Assembly (NCBI GenBank): GCA_035531075.1 | Contig: DATKTO010000030.1 | Location: forward strand, 132,926 to 196,925 | From: 39-52-133 sp035531075 | GTDB lineage: Bacteria > Pseudomonadota > Gammaproteobacteria > Burkholderiales > Gallionellaceae | Length of the DNA: 64,000 nt | Direction: 5' to 3' | Shown: positions 36,031 through 44,045 of the stretch, in pieces | Position numbering within the stretch: position 1 is the stretch's first letter | How the letters are laid out: every line of letters starts with the position of its first letter | Translations under genes and position numbers: made by a program | Notes under the pieces: generated by a model | What the model was told of the DNA's origin: nothing | The model's database searches: none | What the model saw: the letters and a program-made list of their open reading frames with translations, nothing else

Positions 36031-37890
36031 CTATTGCCTGGGTAGGTGTGTGGCGTTGCGCTGTTCGATGAACAGGCTGTTTCCATGAGTTTTTTTTGCA
36101 ATTTTTTTTGCGGCTGTGGCAGCGGCAGATACTTCGTGATGAGAGGAATATTTATCCGCAGTGATATGGCATGCCCCTATCGACAGGCTGACTAGCGGAT
36201 GGAATATGATCTGGTTGTGACGATCTTCGCTTGTATAGCCTTTAGCAGCCAGGTGCTCCGGTTTGAATAACAGGGACACAGCCTGTTCGAACGCATGCAA
36301 TGCTTGTTCGCAGCGCGCCTGAAAATCGCGACTTTGCATCAATAGAATAAAGTCATCCCCTCCAATATGGCCGATAAAATCCAGCTTTTGATCGCAGGCC
36401 CAGCTCAGGATGCGCCCGGCCAGTTGTATCATTTCATCGCCATGGCGATAGCTATATACATCATTGTAAGGTTTGAAGTTGTCCAGGTCGCAATAGCAGA
36501 CGTGGAAGGGGGTTCCGGTTTGTAGCAGGCGTTCTATGTGCTCATTGATAGGTACATTGCCCGGAAGAAGAGTGAGCGGATTAGAGTAGCGGGCCGCTGC
36601 AATCTGCATCTGAGTCAATTCACGCAATAGATCCTGGCCGGACGCGATGCCGAGGTAACGCCCCTGATCGGTGATAATGAAGCCATTGCTGAAATGACGC
36701 TCGTCCGCATCGGCAATAAAGTGCCCAAGTTCTTCGATGGGCATGTTCTTTTCCACTAGCAGGGGCTCTTGTTGCATGGACAAGCTGCAAGGTTTTTTTC
36801 CGAGCAATTCACGTTGAAAAGGTTTTACAAAGTGCTCGATGAAGTTGTCGCGATTAATCAGGCCGACAGGTATGCCGTGTTGCACAACCGGAATGGCCCG
36901 TAACATTGGATTGGCAGAAAAGCGATCCAGCACGTGATCATTTTCCGTCTCGGGATAAACGGGCTCGATCTGACGCAATAGTTTTTGCGCAATCACTTTT
37001 CCCTGGGATGGAAATATGTTTTTTGGCAGCGCTGCAACTCTTCTGGCGCTGATAATGCTGCTTGTTTCTGTCGAGGGAAGCAGGGGCGGTGCAGAGGCGG
37101 GGCGAGAGATGAAATAGCCTTGACCCAGCAAAATTCCCAAATCTTTTATGGTCGATAATTCTGCATCAGTTTCTATACCTTCGGCTATCACATGGGTGCC
37201 GCAGCTTTCGGCGATCAGCTGGATTGATTTTAGAAACTGCAATTTAATGGGGTCAGTGTCCACGCCCTGCACAAAATGCATATCGATCTTGATGAATTCT
37301 GGGCGCAGCTCGGACCATAGGCGCAGGCTGGAAAAGCCTTCACCCAGGTCATCTATTGCAATTTGAAAGCCCATGGAACGGTAATGCAGCAAGGCGCTGC
37401 GCATACCGTCAAAATCGTAGGTGGGCTGATTTTCGGTAATTTCGATGACTACCCTTTCCGGCGGAAGCCCAAGCTCTTTAAGGAAGCCCAAAGTGCAGCC
37501 ATTTTTAAAGCTGGGTTGAAGCAATGTTTGCGGACTGACATTCAGGAACAGGCTGCCAGGCAGGTTAAGGTGTACAAAAGTCTCCAGTACGATTTGGCGG
37601 CTGAGCATCTCGACTTCAAGCGACAGATTTTGTTGTGCAGCCGCGCCAAATAAATTGATCGGGGAATGAAGCGGGCTATCGCTGGGACCGCGTATGAGCC
37701 CCTCGTAGCCATAGAACTCGCCGGTTGTTAAATTCAGAATGGGTTGAAACAGCGCGGTCAGCTTGCGTTGCTGAATGATTTCGTAAAGTGGCGTCATGAT
37801 ATTCTTGCTCCTGGATGCTGTGCGAGTAGCTGGTCTGGCTGGCTTTAATCGGGCCGAGATTAAGTCCTTGACTGGTGTTGTTGCAAACAT
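36031..37890 (-). CDS. EAL/CBS/GGDEF-domain cyclic di-GMP signalling protein
   Basis: The roughly 619-residue protein has an N-terminal EAL phosphodiesterase domain (about residues 35-270) and a central CBS-pair-like region (about 300-420). A C-terminal GGDEF-like domain (about 450-600) follows. EAL residues are well kept: YEGLIRG, NVSPQTL, EITENQ, IAIDDLGEGFSSL, IKIDMHFV and AEGIETDAEL, so it may hydrolyse cyclic di-GMP. The GGDEF site reads GGDDF and lacks the usual Arg/Tyr lead, so cyclase activity is doubtful. There are no membrane segments. The ATG at 37890 has AGGA eight bases upstream; a second good start at 37797 (GGAGC) begins right at the EAL domain. Sequence further upstream overlaps tpiA and is excluded. 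Confidence 0.85.
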   Translation of the reverse strand: MFATTPVKDLISARLKPARPATRTASRSKNIMTPLYEIIQQRKLTALFQPILNLTTGEFYGYEGLIRGPSDSPLHSPINLFGAAAQQNLSLEVEMLSRQIVLETFVHLNLPGSLFLNVSPQTLLQPSFKNGCTLGFLKELGLPPERVVIEITENQPTYDFDGMRSALLHYRSMGFQIAIDDLGEGFSSLRLWSELRPEFIKIDMHFVQGVDTDPIKLQFLKSIQLIAESCGTHVIAEGIETDAELSTIKDLGILLGQGYFISRPASAPPLLPSTETSSIISARRVAALPKNIFPSQGKVIAQKLLRQIEPVYPETENDHVLDRFSANPMLRAIPVVQHGIPVGLINRDNFIEHFVKPFQRELLGKKPCSLSMQQEPLLVEKNMPIEELGHFIADADERHFSNGFIITDQGRYLGIASGQDLLRELTQMQIAAARYSNPLTLLPGNVPINEHIERLLQTGTPFHVCYCDLDNFKPYNDVYSYRHGDEMIQLAGRILSWACDQKLDFIGHIGGDDFILLMQSRDFQARCEQALHAFEQAVSLLFKPEHLAAKGYTSEDRHNQIIFHPLVSLSIGACHITADKYSSHHEVSAAATAAKKIAKKTHGNSLFIEQRNATHLPRQ

Positions 37891-37918
37891 ACTGTCTGTC
37901 CTGGTGTTGGATGAATGG

Positions 37919-37946
37919 ATGTAACAATAGACGGTTATTGTTACAT
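37919..37946. promoter_or_regulatory. 28-bp palindrome between the EAL gene and tpiA
   Basis: ATGTAACAATA (37919-37929) and TATTGTTACAT (37936-37946) form a perfect 11-bp inverted repeat around a six-base centre. It lies about 30 bases before the EAL gene start and 110 bases before tpiA. Its symmetry suggests a dimeric repressor or activator site; the regulator is unknown. Confidence 0.55.
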
Positions 37947-38054
37947 CAGTATTACCAATGACCGATAGGGGATATCGGCTACGGCAAGATTGACCATTTA
38001 TCGTTTCAGCGGTAGGATGGCCGACTTTCGTGGCTACTATGGGGATGAGATCAA

Positions 38055-38807
38055 ATGCGTCGTAAATTAGTCGTCGGCAATTGGAAGATGTTTGGTCGCC
38101 TTGCGCGTAACCAGGCGCTGCTGGAAGGTGTATTGGCAGGCGTGCGCGATTTGCGCAACACTGATTGTGCGGTTTGCGTGCCTTATCCCTATCTCGCTCA
38201 GGCGCAATCCCTATTGCAGGGCAGCAATGTTGCATGGGGTGCCCAGAACATGAGCCATCACGACGAGGGCGCGTTCACGGGTGAAGTGGCTGCCGGAATG
38301 CTGGTTGAATTTGGCTGCGGCTATGTCATCCTCGGTCATTCCGAGCGACGTGGCTTGTATCACGAAAGCGATGAAACCGTTGCGATGAAGTTTGATGCGG
38401 CAATTAAAGCCGGGCTTAAGCCTATCCTGTGCGTTGGTGAAACATTGGATGAGCGCGAAGCGGATGTGACGGAAGAAGTTGTGGCGCGCCAATTGGATGT
38501 GGTGATCGATCGCGTTGGCGTCAAGGCATTGGCAAAAGCTGTGGTGGCCTATGAGCCTGTATGGGCGATAGGCACCGGAAAAACGGCATCGCCGGAGCAG
38601 GCTCAGGCGGTTCATGCCTTTATCCGTCAACGAGTTGCAAATCTGGATAGTCAGGTGGCGCAAGGCTTGTGTATACTCTATGGCGGTAGCGTGAAAGCGG
38701 CTAATGCTTCAGAGCTGTTTTCCAGGGCGGATATCGATGGCGGTTTAATCGGTGGAGCTTCTTTGGTTGCTGAAGATTTTGTGGCAATTTGCCGCGCGGG
38801 TAAGTAA
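38055..38807 (+). CDS. tpiA: Triosephosphate isomerase
   Basis: TpiA interconverts dihydroxyacetone phosphate and glyceraldehyde 3-phosphate. The 250-residue TIM barrel has NWKM near residue 9, catalytic His in ILGHSERR (about residues 93-100), catalytic Glu in AYEPVWAIGTGK (about residues 166-177) and the phosphate loop YGGSVKAANA. Its position directly before secG is common in proteobacteria. Confidence 0.97.
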   Translation: MRRKLVVGNWKMFGRLARNQALLEGVLAGVRDLRNTDCAVCVPYPYLAQAQSLLQGSNVAWGAQNMSHHDEGAFTGEVAAGMLVEFGCGYVILGHSERRGLYHESDETVAMKFDAAIKAGLKPILCVGETLDEREADVTEEVVARQLDVVIDRVGVKALAKAVVAYEPVWAIGTGKTASPEQAQAVHAFIRQRVANLDSQVAQGLCILYGGSVKAANASELFSRADIDGGLIGGASLVAEDFVAICRAGK

Positions 38808-38828
38808 ATAGTTTTTTTGGAGTATCAA

Positions 38829-39185
38829 GTGGAAACATTAGTCTGGTTTGTGCATGTAATAAGCGCTGTAGCGCTGATTATTCTGGTGCTCGTGCAGCAT
38901 GGCAAGGGCGCTGACATGGGGGCCGCTTTCGGCACGGGATCGGCTGGCAGTTTATTTGGCTCAAGCGGATCGGCTAATTTCTTAAGTCGCAGCACGGCCG
39001 TTGCAGCCACCATATTCTTTATCACCAGTCTTAGCCTGACCTATATTTATGCCCGCCCAGTGCAAGGCGCAGGTGTGATGGAAAAGGTTGATGTCAGCAA
39101 AACTGTGCCGGAAGTTGCGCCTGTTACTCCTTCGGTACCAGGTAGCGATGCAAGTGGTTCGAAGTCTAAAGACATTCCTAAGTAA
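38829..39185 (+). CDS. secG: Protein translocase subunit SecG
   Basis: SecG is a two-helix inner-membrane partner of SecYE. The 118-residue protein shows helix one (about residues 2-22), HGKGADMGAAFGTGSAGSLFG, and helix two (about 51-70), followed by a polar tail. I chose the GTG at 38829, seven bases after GGAG; an upstream TTG is in frame but lies in the ribosome-binding region. tpiA-secG-tRNA-Leu-nuoA is a recognised order. Confidence 0.93.
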   Translation: METLVWFVHVISAVALIILVLVQHGKGADMGAAFGTGSAGSLFGSSGSANFLSRSTAVAATIFFITSLSLTYIYARPVQGAGVMEKVDVSKTVPEVAPVTPSVPGSDASGSKSKDIPK

Positions 39186-39192
39186 AAAACAA

Positions 39193-39279
39193 GCGGAGTT
39201 GGCGGAATTGGTAGACGCGCAGCCTTGAGGTGGCTGTGTCCGTAAGGACGTGAGGGTTCGAGTCCCTTGCCCCGCACCA
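39193..39279 (+). tRNA. tRNA-Leu (anticodon GAG)
   Basis: The 87-base cloverleaf has D-loop GGCGGAATTGGTAGAC, an anticodon loop CTTGAGG with GAG at 39227-39229, a long variable arm (TGTCCGTAAGGACG) and TTCGAGT in the T-loop. CCA is encoded. The acceptor stem has one A-C mismatch at the fifth pair. It reads CUC and CUU codons. Confidence 0.95.
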
Positions 39280-39368
39280 AACATTAAGCCAAAGTTTTCT
39301 AGGCTTTGGTTGAAAATCATAAACTAGATTGCGCTGCATCCCATGATGCAGGGTAGGGAGGAATTCAG

Positions 39369-39725
39369 ATGTTGGAAAACTATTTTCCAGTCCTGCTGTT
39401 TATCATAGTCGGGCTGGCAATTGGCGTGGTTCCATTGCTGTTGGGCTGGATACTTGCGCCCAATCGTCCTGATAAGGCCAAGCTGTCGCCTTATGAGTGC
39501 GGTTTTGAAGCCTTTGAAGATGCGCGCATGAAATTTGACGTGCGCTATTATCTCGTCGCTATTCTATTTATATTGTTTGATCTGGAAATCGCATTTCTGT
39601 TTCCGTGGGCGATTGTGCTTAAAGAAATCGGCCTGTTCGGTTTCATTTCCATGATGATATTTTTATCGATCCTTGTTGCTGGATTTATTTACGAGTGGAA
39701 GAAGGGAGCGTTGGAATGGGAATAG
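39369..39725 (+). CDS. nuoA: NADH-quinone oxidoreductase subunit A
   Basis: NuoA is a three-helix membrane subunit at the junction of the arms of complex I. The 118-residue protein has the conserved cytoplasmic loop KLSPYECGFEAFEDARMKFDVRYYL and FDLEIAFLFPW. It is the first gene of a complete fourteen-gene nuo operon and overlaps nuoB by ten bases. Confidence 0.97.
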   Translation: MLENYFPVLLFIIVGLAIGVVPLLLGWILAPNRPDKAKLSPYECGFEAFEDARMKFDVRYYLVAILFILFDLEIAFLFPWAIVLKEIGLFGFISMMIFLSILVAGFIYEWKKGALEWE

Positions 39726-40195
39726 AAGGCGTTCTTGAGAAGGGTTTTGTTACCACATCCCTTGATACGGTCATCAACTATACCCGCACTGGTTCTTTGT
39801 GGCCGATGACCTTTGGTCTGGCCTGCTGTGCCGTGGAGATGATGCATGCGGCAGCCTCGCGTTACGATATCGCGCGCTTCGGTGCGGAAGTATTTCGCCC
39901 CAGCCCGCGCCAATCTGACCTGATGATCGTGGCCGGAACATTGTGCAACAAGATGGCACCGGCCTTGCGCAAGGTATACGACCAGATGGCGGAGCCGCGT
40001 TACGTGATTTCCATGGGATCTTGCGCCAATGGCGGCGGCTATTATCACTATTCCTATTCCGTGGTGCGCGGTTGCGACCGCATTGTGCCGGTAGATGTGT
40101 ATGTGCCGGGCTGCCCTCCCACCGCCGAGGCCTTGCTCTACGGACTGATCCAGTTGCAAAACAAGATCAAACGAACGAATACCATTGCGCGCTAG
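39716..40195 (+). CDS. nuoB: NADH-quinone oxidoreductase subunit B
   Basis: NuoB carries cluster N2, the last electron carrier before quinone. The 159-residue protein has CCAVEMMHA (tandem Cys), GTLCNKMAPAL, GSCANGGGYY and GCPPTAEAL, all cluster ligand regions. I chose the ATG at 39716 within the end of nuoA; an earlier in-frame codon at 39695 has no family support. Confidence 0.96.
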   Translation: MGIEGVLEKGFVTTSLDTVINYTRTGSLWPMTFGLACCAVEMMHAAASRYDIARFGAEVFRPSPRQSDLMIVAGTLCNKMAPALRKVYDQMAEPRYVISMGSCANGGGYYHYSYSVVRGCDRIVPVDVYVPGCPPTAEALLYGLIQLQNKIKRTNTIAR

Positions 40196-40202
40196 GATAG
40201 AC

Positions 40203-40850
40203 ATGGCTACTGATTTGAATCTATTGAAGACGGCATTACAGGAGGCGTTTGGCGGGCAGATCGTCAGCCTGGAAAGCAGCCTGGGCGAATTGACCCTAAT
40301 GGTGAGTGTGCGTGATATGCAGGCGGTGTTGAGCCGCCTGCGCGATGATGCAAAGTTTGGTTTTGAGCAATTGACTGATCTTTGCGGCGTGGACTATTCG
40401 ACTTATGGCAGCGATGTAAGCGATGGTGGCGTTTATTTCAGTTCTGAAGCTTCAGCTCCTTGTGCCCTCAGACCGAGCCGTTTTGCCGTGGTTTACCAAC
40501 TGCTGTCGATCAGCAATAACGTGCGTTTGCGCGTGCGTGTATTTGCCGATGACGATGCAATGCCCATGTTGCCCTCCGTGGTTGAGATTTGGCCGAGCGC
40601 GAACTGGTATGAACGCGAGGCCTTTGACCTGTACGGCATCATCTTCACCGGCCATCCCGATTTGCGACGCCTGTTGACCGATTACGGCTTTATCGGCAAT
40701 CCCTTCCGCAAAGATTTTCCCCTGTCCGGCCATGTGGAAATGCGCTATGACGCAGAGCAGAAACGCGTGGTCTACCAGCCGGTCAGCATAGAGCCGCGCG
40801 AGGTAACGCCGCGCATAGTGCGTGAGGACAGCTACGGGGGATTGAAATGA
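40203..40850 (+). CDS. nuoC: NADH-quinone oxidoreductase subunit C
   Basis: NuoC is a peripheral-arm subunit that lines the quinone site with NuoD. The 215-residue protein has FEQLTDLCGVDY, SANWYEREAFDLYGI and RRLLTDYGFIGNPFRKDFPLSG, the hallmark 30-kDa-subunit motif. The ATG at 40203 follows AGGA. It is separate from nuoD, as in most bacteria outside the enterobacteria. Confidence 0.96.
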   Translation: MATDLNLLKTALQEAFGGQIVSLESSLGELTLMVSVRDMQAVLSRLRDDAKFGFEQLTDLCGVDYSTYGSDVSDGGVYFSSEASAPCALRPSRFAVVYQLLSISNNVRLRVRVFADDDAMPMLPSVVEIWPSANWYEREAFDLYGIIFTGHPDLRRLLTDYGFIGNPFRKDFPLSGHVEMRYDAEQKRVVYQPVSIEPREVTPRIVREDSYGGLK

Positions 40851-40895
40851 AAGTTGCTTCCTTGTCTTTCGCTGTAATAAAAAAGGTTGTGAATC

Positions 40896-41027
40896 ATGGC
40901 TGAAATTAAGAACTACACCATGAACTTTAGTTACGACCGCCCTGCGGGCTTAACTTGCTTGAGCAAGTTAGTCTCCACTGAAATTCATTGTGGGTGTGTG
41001 AAATATATTAAGTGTGGATTGATTTAA
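40896..41027 (+). pseudogene. Duplicated nuoD 5' stub in front of nuoD
   Basis: The reading frame starts MAEIKNYTMNF exactly like the real nuoD that begins 134 bases later, has its own AAGG ribosome-binding site, then diverges into unrelated sequence and stops three bases before nuoD. In the shared 11 codons all five base differences are synonymous. The diverged part contains hairpins GCCC-TGC-GGGC (40939-40949) and TAACTTGCT-TG-AGCAAGTTA (40951-40970). It is probably a remnant of another nuoD copy plus repeat DNA. If translated it makes a 43-residue peptide ending beside nuoD. Confidence 0.7.
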
Positions 41028-41029
41028 CC

Positions 41030-42283
41030 ATGGCTGAGATTAAAAATTACACAATGAATTTTGGCCCGCAGCATCCTGCGGCCCATGGCGTGCTGCGCCT
41101 GGTGCTGGAACTGGACGGCGAAGTCATCCAGCGTGCCGATCCGCATATCGGGCTGCTGCACCGCGCCACCGAAAAGCTGGCCGAGCATAAGACTTACCTG
41201 CAGTCGGTTCCCTACATGGACAGGCTCGATTACGTCTCGATGATGAGCAACGAGCACGCCTATGTGATGGCGATCGAGAAGCTGCTGGGCATCGAGGTGC
41301 CGGTAAGAGCGGAATATATACGCGTGATGTTTGACGAGATTACCCGTCTGCTCAATCACCTGATGTGGCTGGGCGCGCACGGACTGGATCTGGGTGCGCA
41401 AACGGTGTTCTTCTACACCTTCCGCGAACGCGAAGCGTTAATGGATGCGTATGAGGCGGTGTCCGGCGCGCGCATGCATGCCGCCTATTATCGTCCGGGC
41501 GGCGTGTACCGTGATCTGCCGGACAGCATGCCGCAGTACCAGGCCTCCAAGATACACAATGCAAAAGCCGTCAAGCGCATGAATGAGGCTCGCAGCGGTT
41601 CGCTGCTCGATTTTCTGGAAGACTTTACCAATACCTTCCCGAAGCACGTGGACGAATATGAAACCCTGCTGACCGACAATCGCATCTGGAAACAGCGCAC
41701 CGTGGGTATCGGCGTGATGTCGCCGGAGCGCGCCAAGGCGCTGGGCCTGAGCGGCCCTATGTTGCGCGGTTCAGGCGTGGTTTGGGATCTGCGCAAGCAC
41801 CAGCCTTATTCGGTGTATAACCGCCTGGATTTTGATATTCCGGTGGGCGTGGAAGGCGATTGTTACGACCGCTATCTGGTGCGCGTGGAAGAGATGCGCC
41901 AGTCAAACCGCATCATCAAGCAGTGCATCGCCTGGCTGCGCGCCAATCCGGGTGCGGTGATGAGCGAAAACCATAAAGTAGCGCCGCCTGCCCGCGAGGG
42001 TATGAAGGAAAACATGGAAGAGCTGATCCATCACTTCAAGCTGTTTACCGAAGGCATGCATGTGCCGACAGGGGAGGCCTATGCTGCAGTTGAGCACCCA
42101 AAGGGCGAGTTTGGCATCTACATCGTGTCGGATGGCGCAAACAAGCCTTATCGCCTGAAGATACGCGCACCCGGCTTCCCGCACCTGGCAGCACTGGACG
42201 AGATGGCGCGCGGCCACATGCTGGCCGACGTGGTCGCCATTATTGGAACGCAAGACATTGTTTTTGGAGAGATAGACCGCTAA
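41030..42283 (+). CDS. nuoD: NADH-quinone oxidoreductase subunit D
   Basis: NuoD is the 49-kDa subunit that forms the quinone-binding chamber with NuoB. The 417-residue protein has FGPQHPAAHGVLRLVLELDG, HRATEKLAE, HLMWLGAHGLDLGA and the C-terminal DIVFGEIDR, all standard. The ATG at 41030 is supported by family N-termini; an upstream GTG at 41012 is within the spacer. Its own ribosome-binding site is weak, so coupling to the upstream stub may matter. Confidence 0.97.
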   Translation: MAEIKNYTMNFGPQHPAAHGVLRLVLELDGEVIQRADPHIGLLHRATEKLAEHKTYLQSVPYMDRLDYVSMMSNEHAYVMAIEKLLGIEVPVRAEYIRVMFDEITRLLNHLMWLGAHGLDLGAQTVFFYTFREREALMDAYEAVSGARMHAAYYRPGGVYRDLPDSMPQYQASKIHNAKAVKRMNEARSGSLLDFLEDFTNTFPKHVDEYETLLTDNRIWKQRTVGIGVMSPERAKALGLSGPMLRGSGVVWDLRKHQPYSVYNRLDFDIPVGVEGDCYDRYLVRVEEMRQSNRIIKQCIAWLRANPGAVMSENHKVAPPAREGMKENMEELIHHFKLFTEGMHVPTGEAYAAVEHPKGEFGIYIVSDGANKPYRLKIRAPGFPHLAALDEMARGHMLADVVAIIGTQDIVFGEIDR

Positions 42284-42762
42284 TGTTATCCGATCAAATA
42301 CAAACAAAAATTGACCGCGAGCTGGGCAAGTATCCGGCCGAGCAGAAGCAGTCCGCGGTCATGGCCGCGCTGCGTTTTGTGCAGGATGAAAAGGGCTGGA
42401 TCGCCAACGAGGATATGGCTGATATCGCCGCCTATCTGGGCATGCCGCAGATGGCGGTGTATGAAGTCGCGACCTTCTACCACATGTATAACCTGAAGCC
42501 GATGGGCAGGCACACCCTCACGGTATGCACCAATATATCCTGCATGTTATGCGGCTCAGCCGACACGGTTGCGCATCTCAGCAAGCGCCTGGGCATAGGT
42601 TTGGGCGAGGTGACGCCGGATGGCAAGTTTGGCTTGCGCGAAGGCGAATGCATGGGCGCCTGCGTCGATGCGCCGCTGTTCTCGATCAATAATAAAAAGT
42701 TATGCGGTCATCTGACCAGCGAAAAAATAGATCAAATTCTTGCGGAGCTGGACAAGCAATGA
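42283..42762 (+). CDS. nuoE: NADH-quinone oxidoreductase subunit E
   Basis: The 159-residue thioredoxin-fold subunit holds a 2Fe-2S cluster (N1a) bound by CTNISC and ECMGAC. It works with NuoF in the NADH-oxidising module. It starts on the last base of nuoD and its stop overlaps the nuoF start. Confidence 0.96.
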   Translation: MLSDQIQTKIDRELGKYPAEQKQSAVMAALRFVQDEKGWIANEDMADIAAYLGMPQMAVYEVATFYHMYNLKPMGRHTLTVCTNISCMLCGSADTVAHLSKRLGIGLGEVTPDGKFGLREGECMGACVDAPLFSINNKKLCGHLTSEKIDQILAELDKQ

Positions 42763-44030
42763 GCGCACCTATTCTTCTCAATACCTCGCATTTTGACAAG
42801 CCGTGGACGCTGGAAAACTACCTGAAAGTTGGCGGCTATCAGGCGCTGCGCAAGGTCATTGAAAACAAAATGACGCCCGATGAGATTATTGCCGAAGTCA
42901 AACTCTCGGGTCTGCGCGGCCGCGGCGGTGCAGGTTTTCCCACCGGCCTGAAGTGGAGCTTCATGCCGAAGAACTACGAGGGCGACAAATATCTGGTGTG
43001 CAACTCGGATGAGGGCGAGCCGGGCACCTGCAAGGACCGCGATATTCTGCGCTATAACCCGCACAGCCTGATCGAAGGCATGGCGATTGCCGCCTACACC
43101 ATGAATGTGAAGGTGGGCTACAACTACGTGCACGGCGAAATCTATGAGGCCTATGAGCGCATGGAAGCCGCCTGCGAAGAAGCGCGTGCAGCGGGGTATC
43201 TGGGCAACAATATCCTGGGTTCGGGCTTTGTCTTCGATCTGCATAACCACCTCGGTTACGGTGCCTATGTCTGCGGCGAAGAGACCGCCCTGCTGGAATC
43301 GCTGGAAGGCAAGAAAGGCCAGCCGCGCTTCAAGCCGCCGTTCCCGGCCAGCTTCGGCCTGTACGGCAAGCCGACCACCATCAACAACACCGAAACCTTC
43401 GCCAGCATTCCCTACATCATCTCGCAGGGCGGGCAAAAATTTGCCGATCTGGGCGTGGTCAACAGCGGTGGTGTGAAGCTTTTCTCCGTTTCCGGGCATG
43501 TCAACAATCCCGGTAACTTTGAAGTGCCGATGGGCACGCCGTTCAAGAAACTGCTGGAGATGGCAGGCGGTGTGCGCGGCGGGCGCAAGCTGAAGGCGGT
43601 GATACCCGGCGGATCGTCGATGCCGGTGCTGCCGGGCGAGATCATGATGGATCTGAACATGGATTTCGATTCCATCGCCAAGGCGGGTTCCTATCTCGGC
43701 ACCGGCGCGGTGATTGTGATGGATGAAACCACCTGCATGGTGCGCGCGCTGGAACGCCTGTCGTATTTCTATTTTGAAGAATCCTGCGGCCAGTGCACGC
43801 CCTGCCGCGAAGGCACGGGCTGGCTGTATCGCATCGTGCATCGCATCGAGAAAGGCGAAGGACGTGCGGAAGATCTGGATCTGCTGCTCAGCCTGTGCGA
43901 AAACATTGCGGGGCGCACCATCTGTGCCCTGGGCGACGCCGCTGCGTGGCCGGTACAGGGTTTCCTCAAGCATTATCGCAGCGAGTTTGAATATCACATC
44001 GAGCACAAGCGTTGCTTGGTAAAAGACTAG
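42759..44030 (+). CDS. nuoF: NADH-quinone oxidoreductase subunit F
   Basis: NuoF binds NADH and FMN and holds cluster N3. The 423-residue protein has the NADH/FMN loop GLRGRGGAGFPTGLKW, CNSDEGEPGTCKDR, GAYVCGEETALLES and the cluster motif ESCGQCTPCREG near residue 344. The ATG at 42759 overlaps the nuoE stop; an in-frame upstream start at 42702 lies within nuoE and is rejected. Confidence 0.97.
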   Translation: MSAPILLNTSHFDKPWTLENYLKVGGYQALRKVIENKMTPDEIIAEVKLSGLRGRGGAGFPTGLKWSFMPKNYEGDKYLVCNSDEGEPGTCKDRDILRYNPHSLIEGMAIAAYTMNVKVGYNYVHGEIYEAYERMEAACEEARAAGYLGNNILGSGFVFDLHNHLGYGAYVCGEETALLESLEGKKGQPRFKPPFPASFGLYGKPTTINNTETFASIPYIISQGGQKFADLGVVNSGGVKLFSVSGHVNNPGNFEVPMGTPFKKLLEMAGGVRGGRKLKAVIPGGSSMPVLPGEIMMDLNMDFDSIAKAGSYLGTGAVIVMDETTCMVRALERLSYFYFEESCGQCTPCREGTGWLYRIVHRIEKGEGRAEDLDLLLSLCENIAGRTICALGDAAAWPVQGFLKHYRSEFEYHIEHKRCLVKD

Positions 44031-44045
44031 ACGGTTAGGTGAGCA

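Noticed and set aside
37891..38235. N-terminal extension of the EAL protein gene
   Set aside because: It would overlap the tpiA gene and the palindrome and adds Cys/Arg/Pro-rich sequence unlike a domain; starts with ribosome-binding sites exist at 37890 and 37797.
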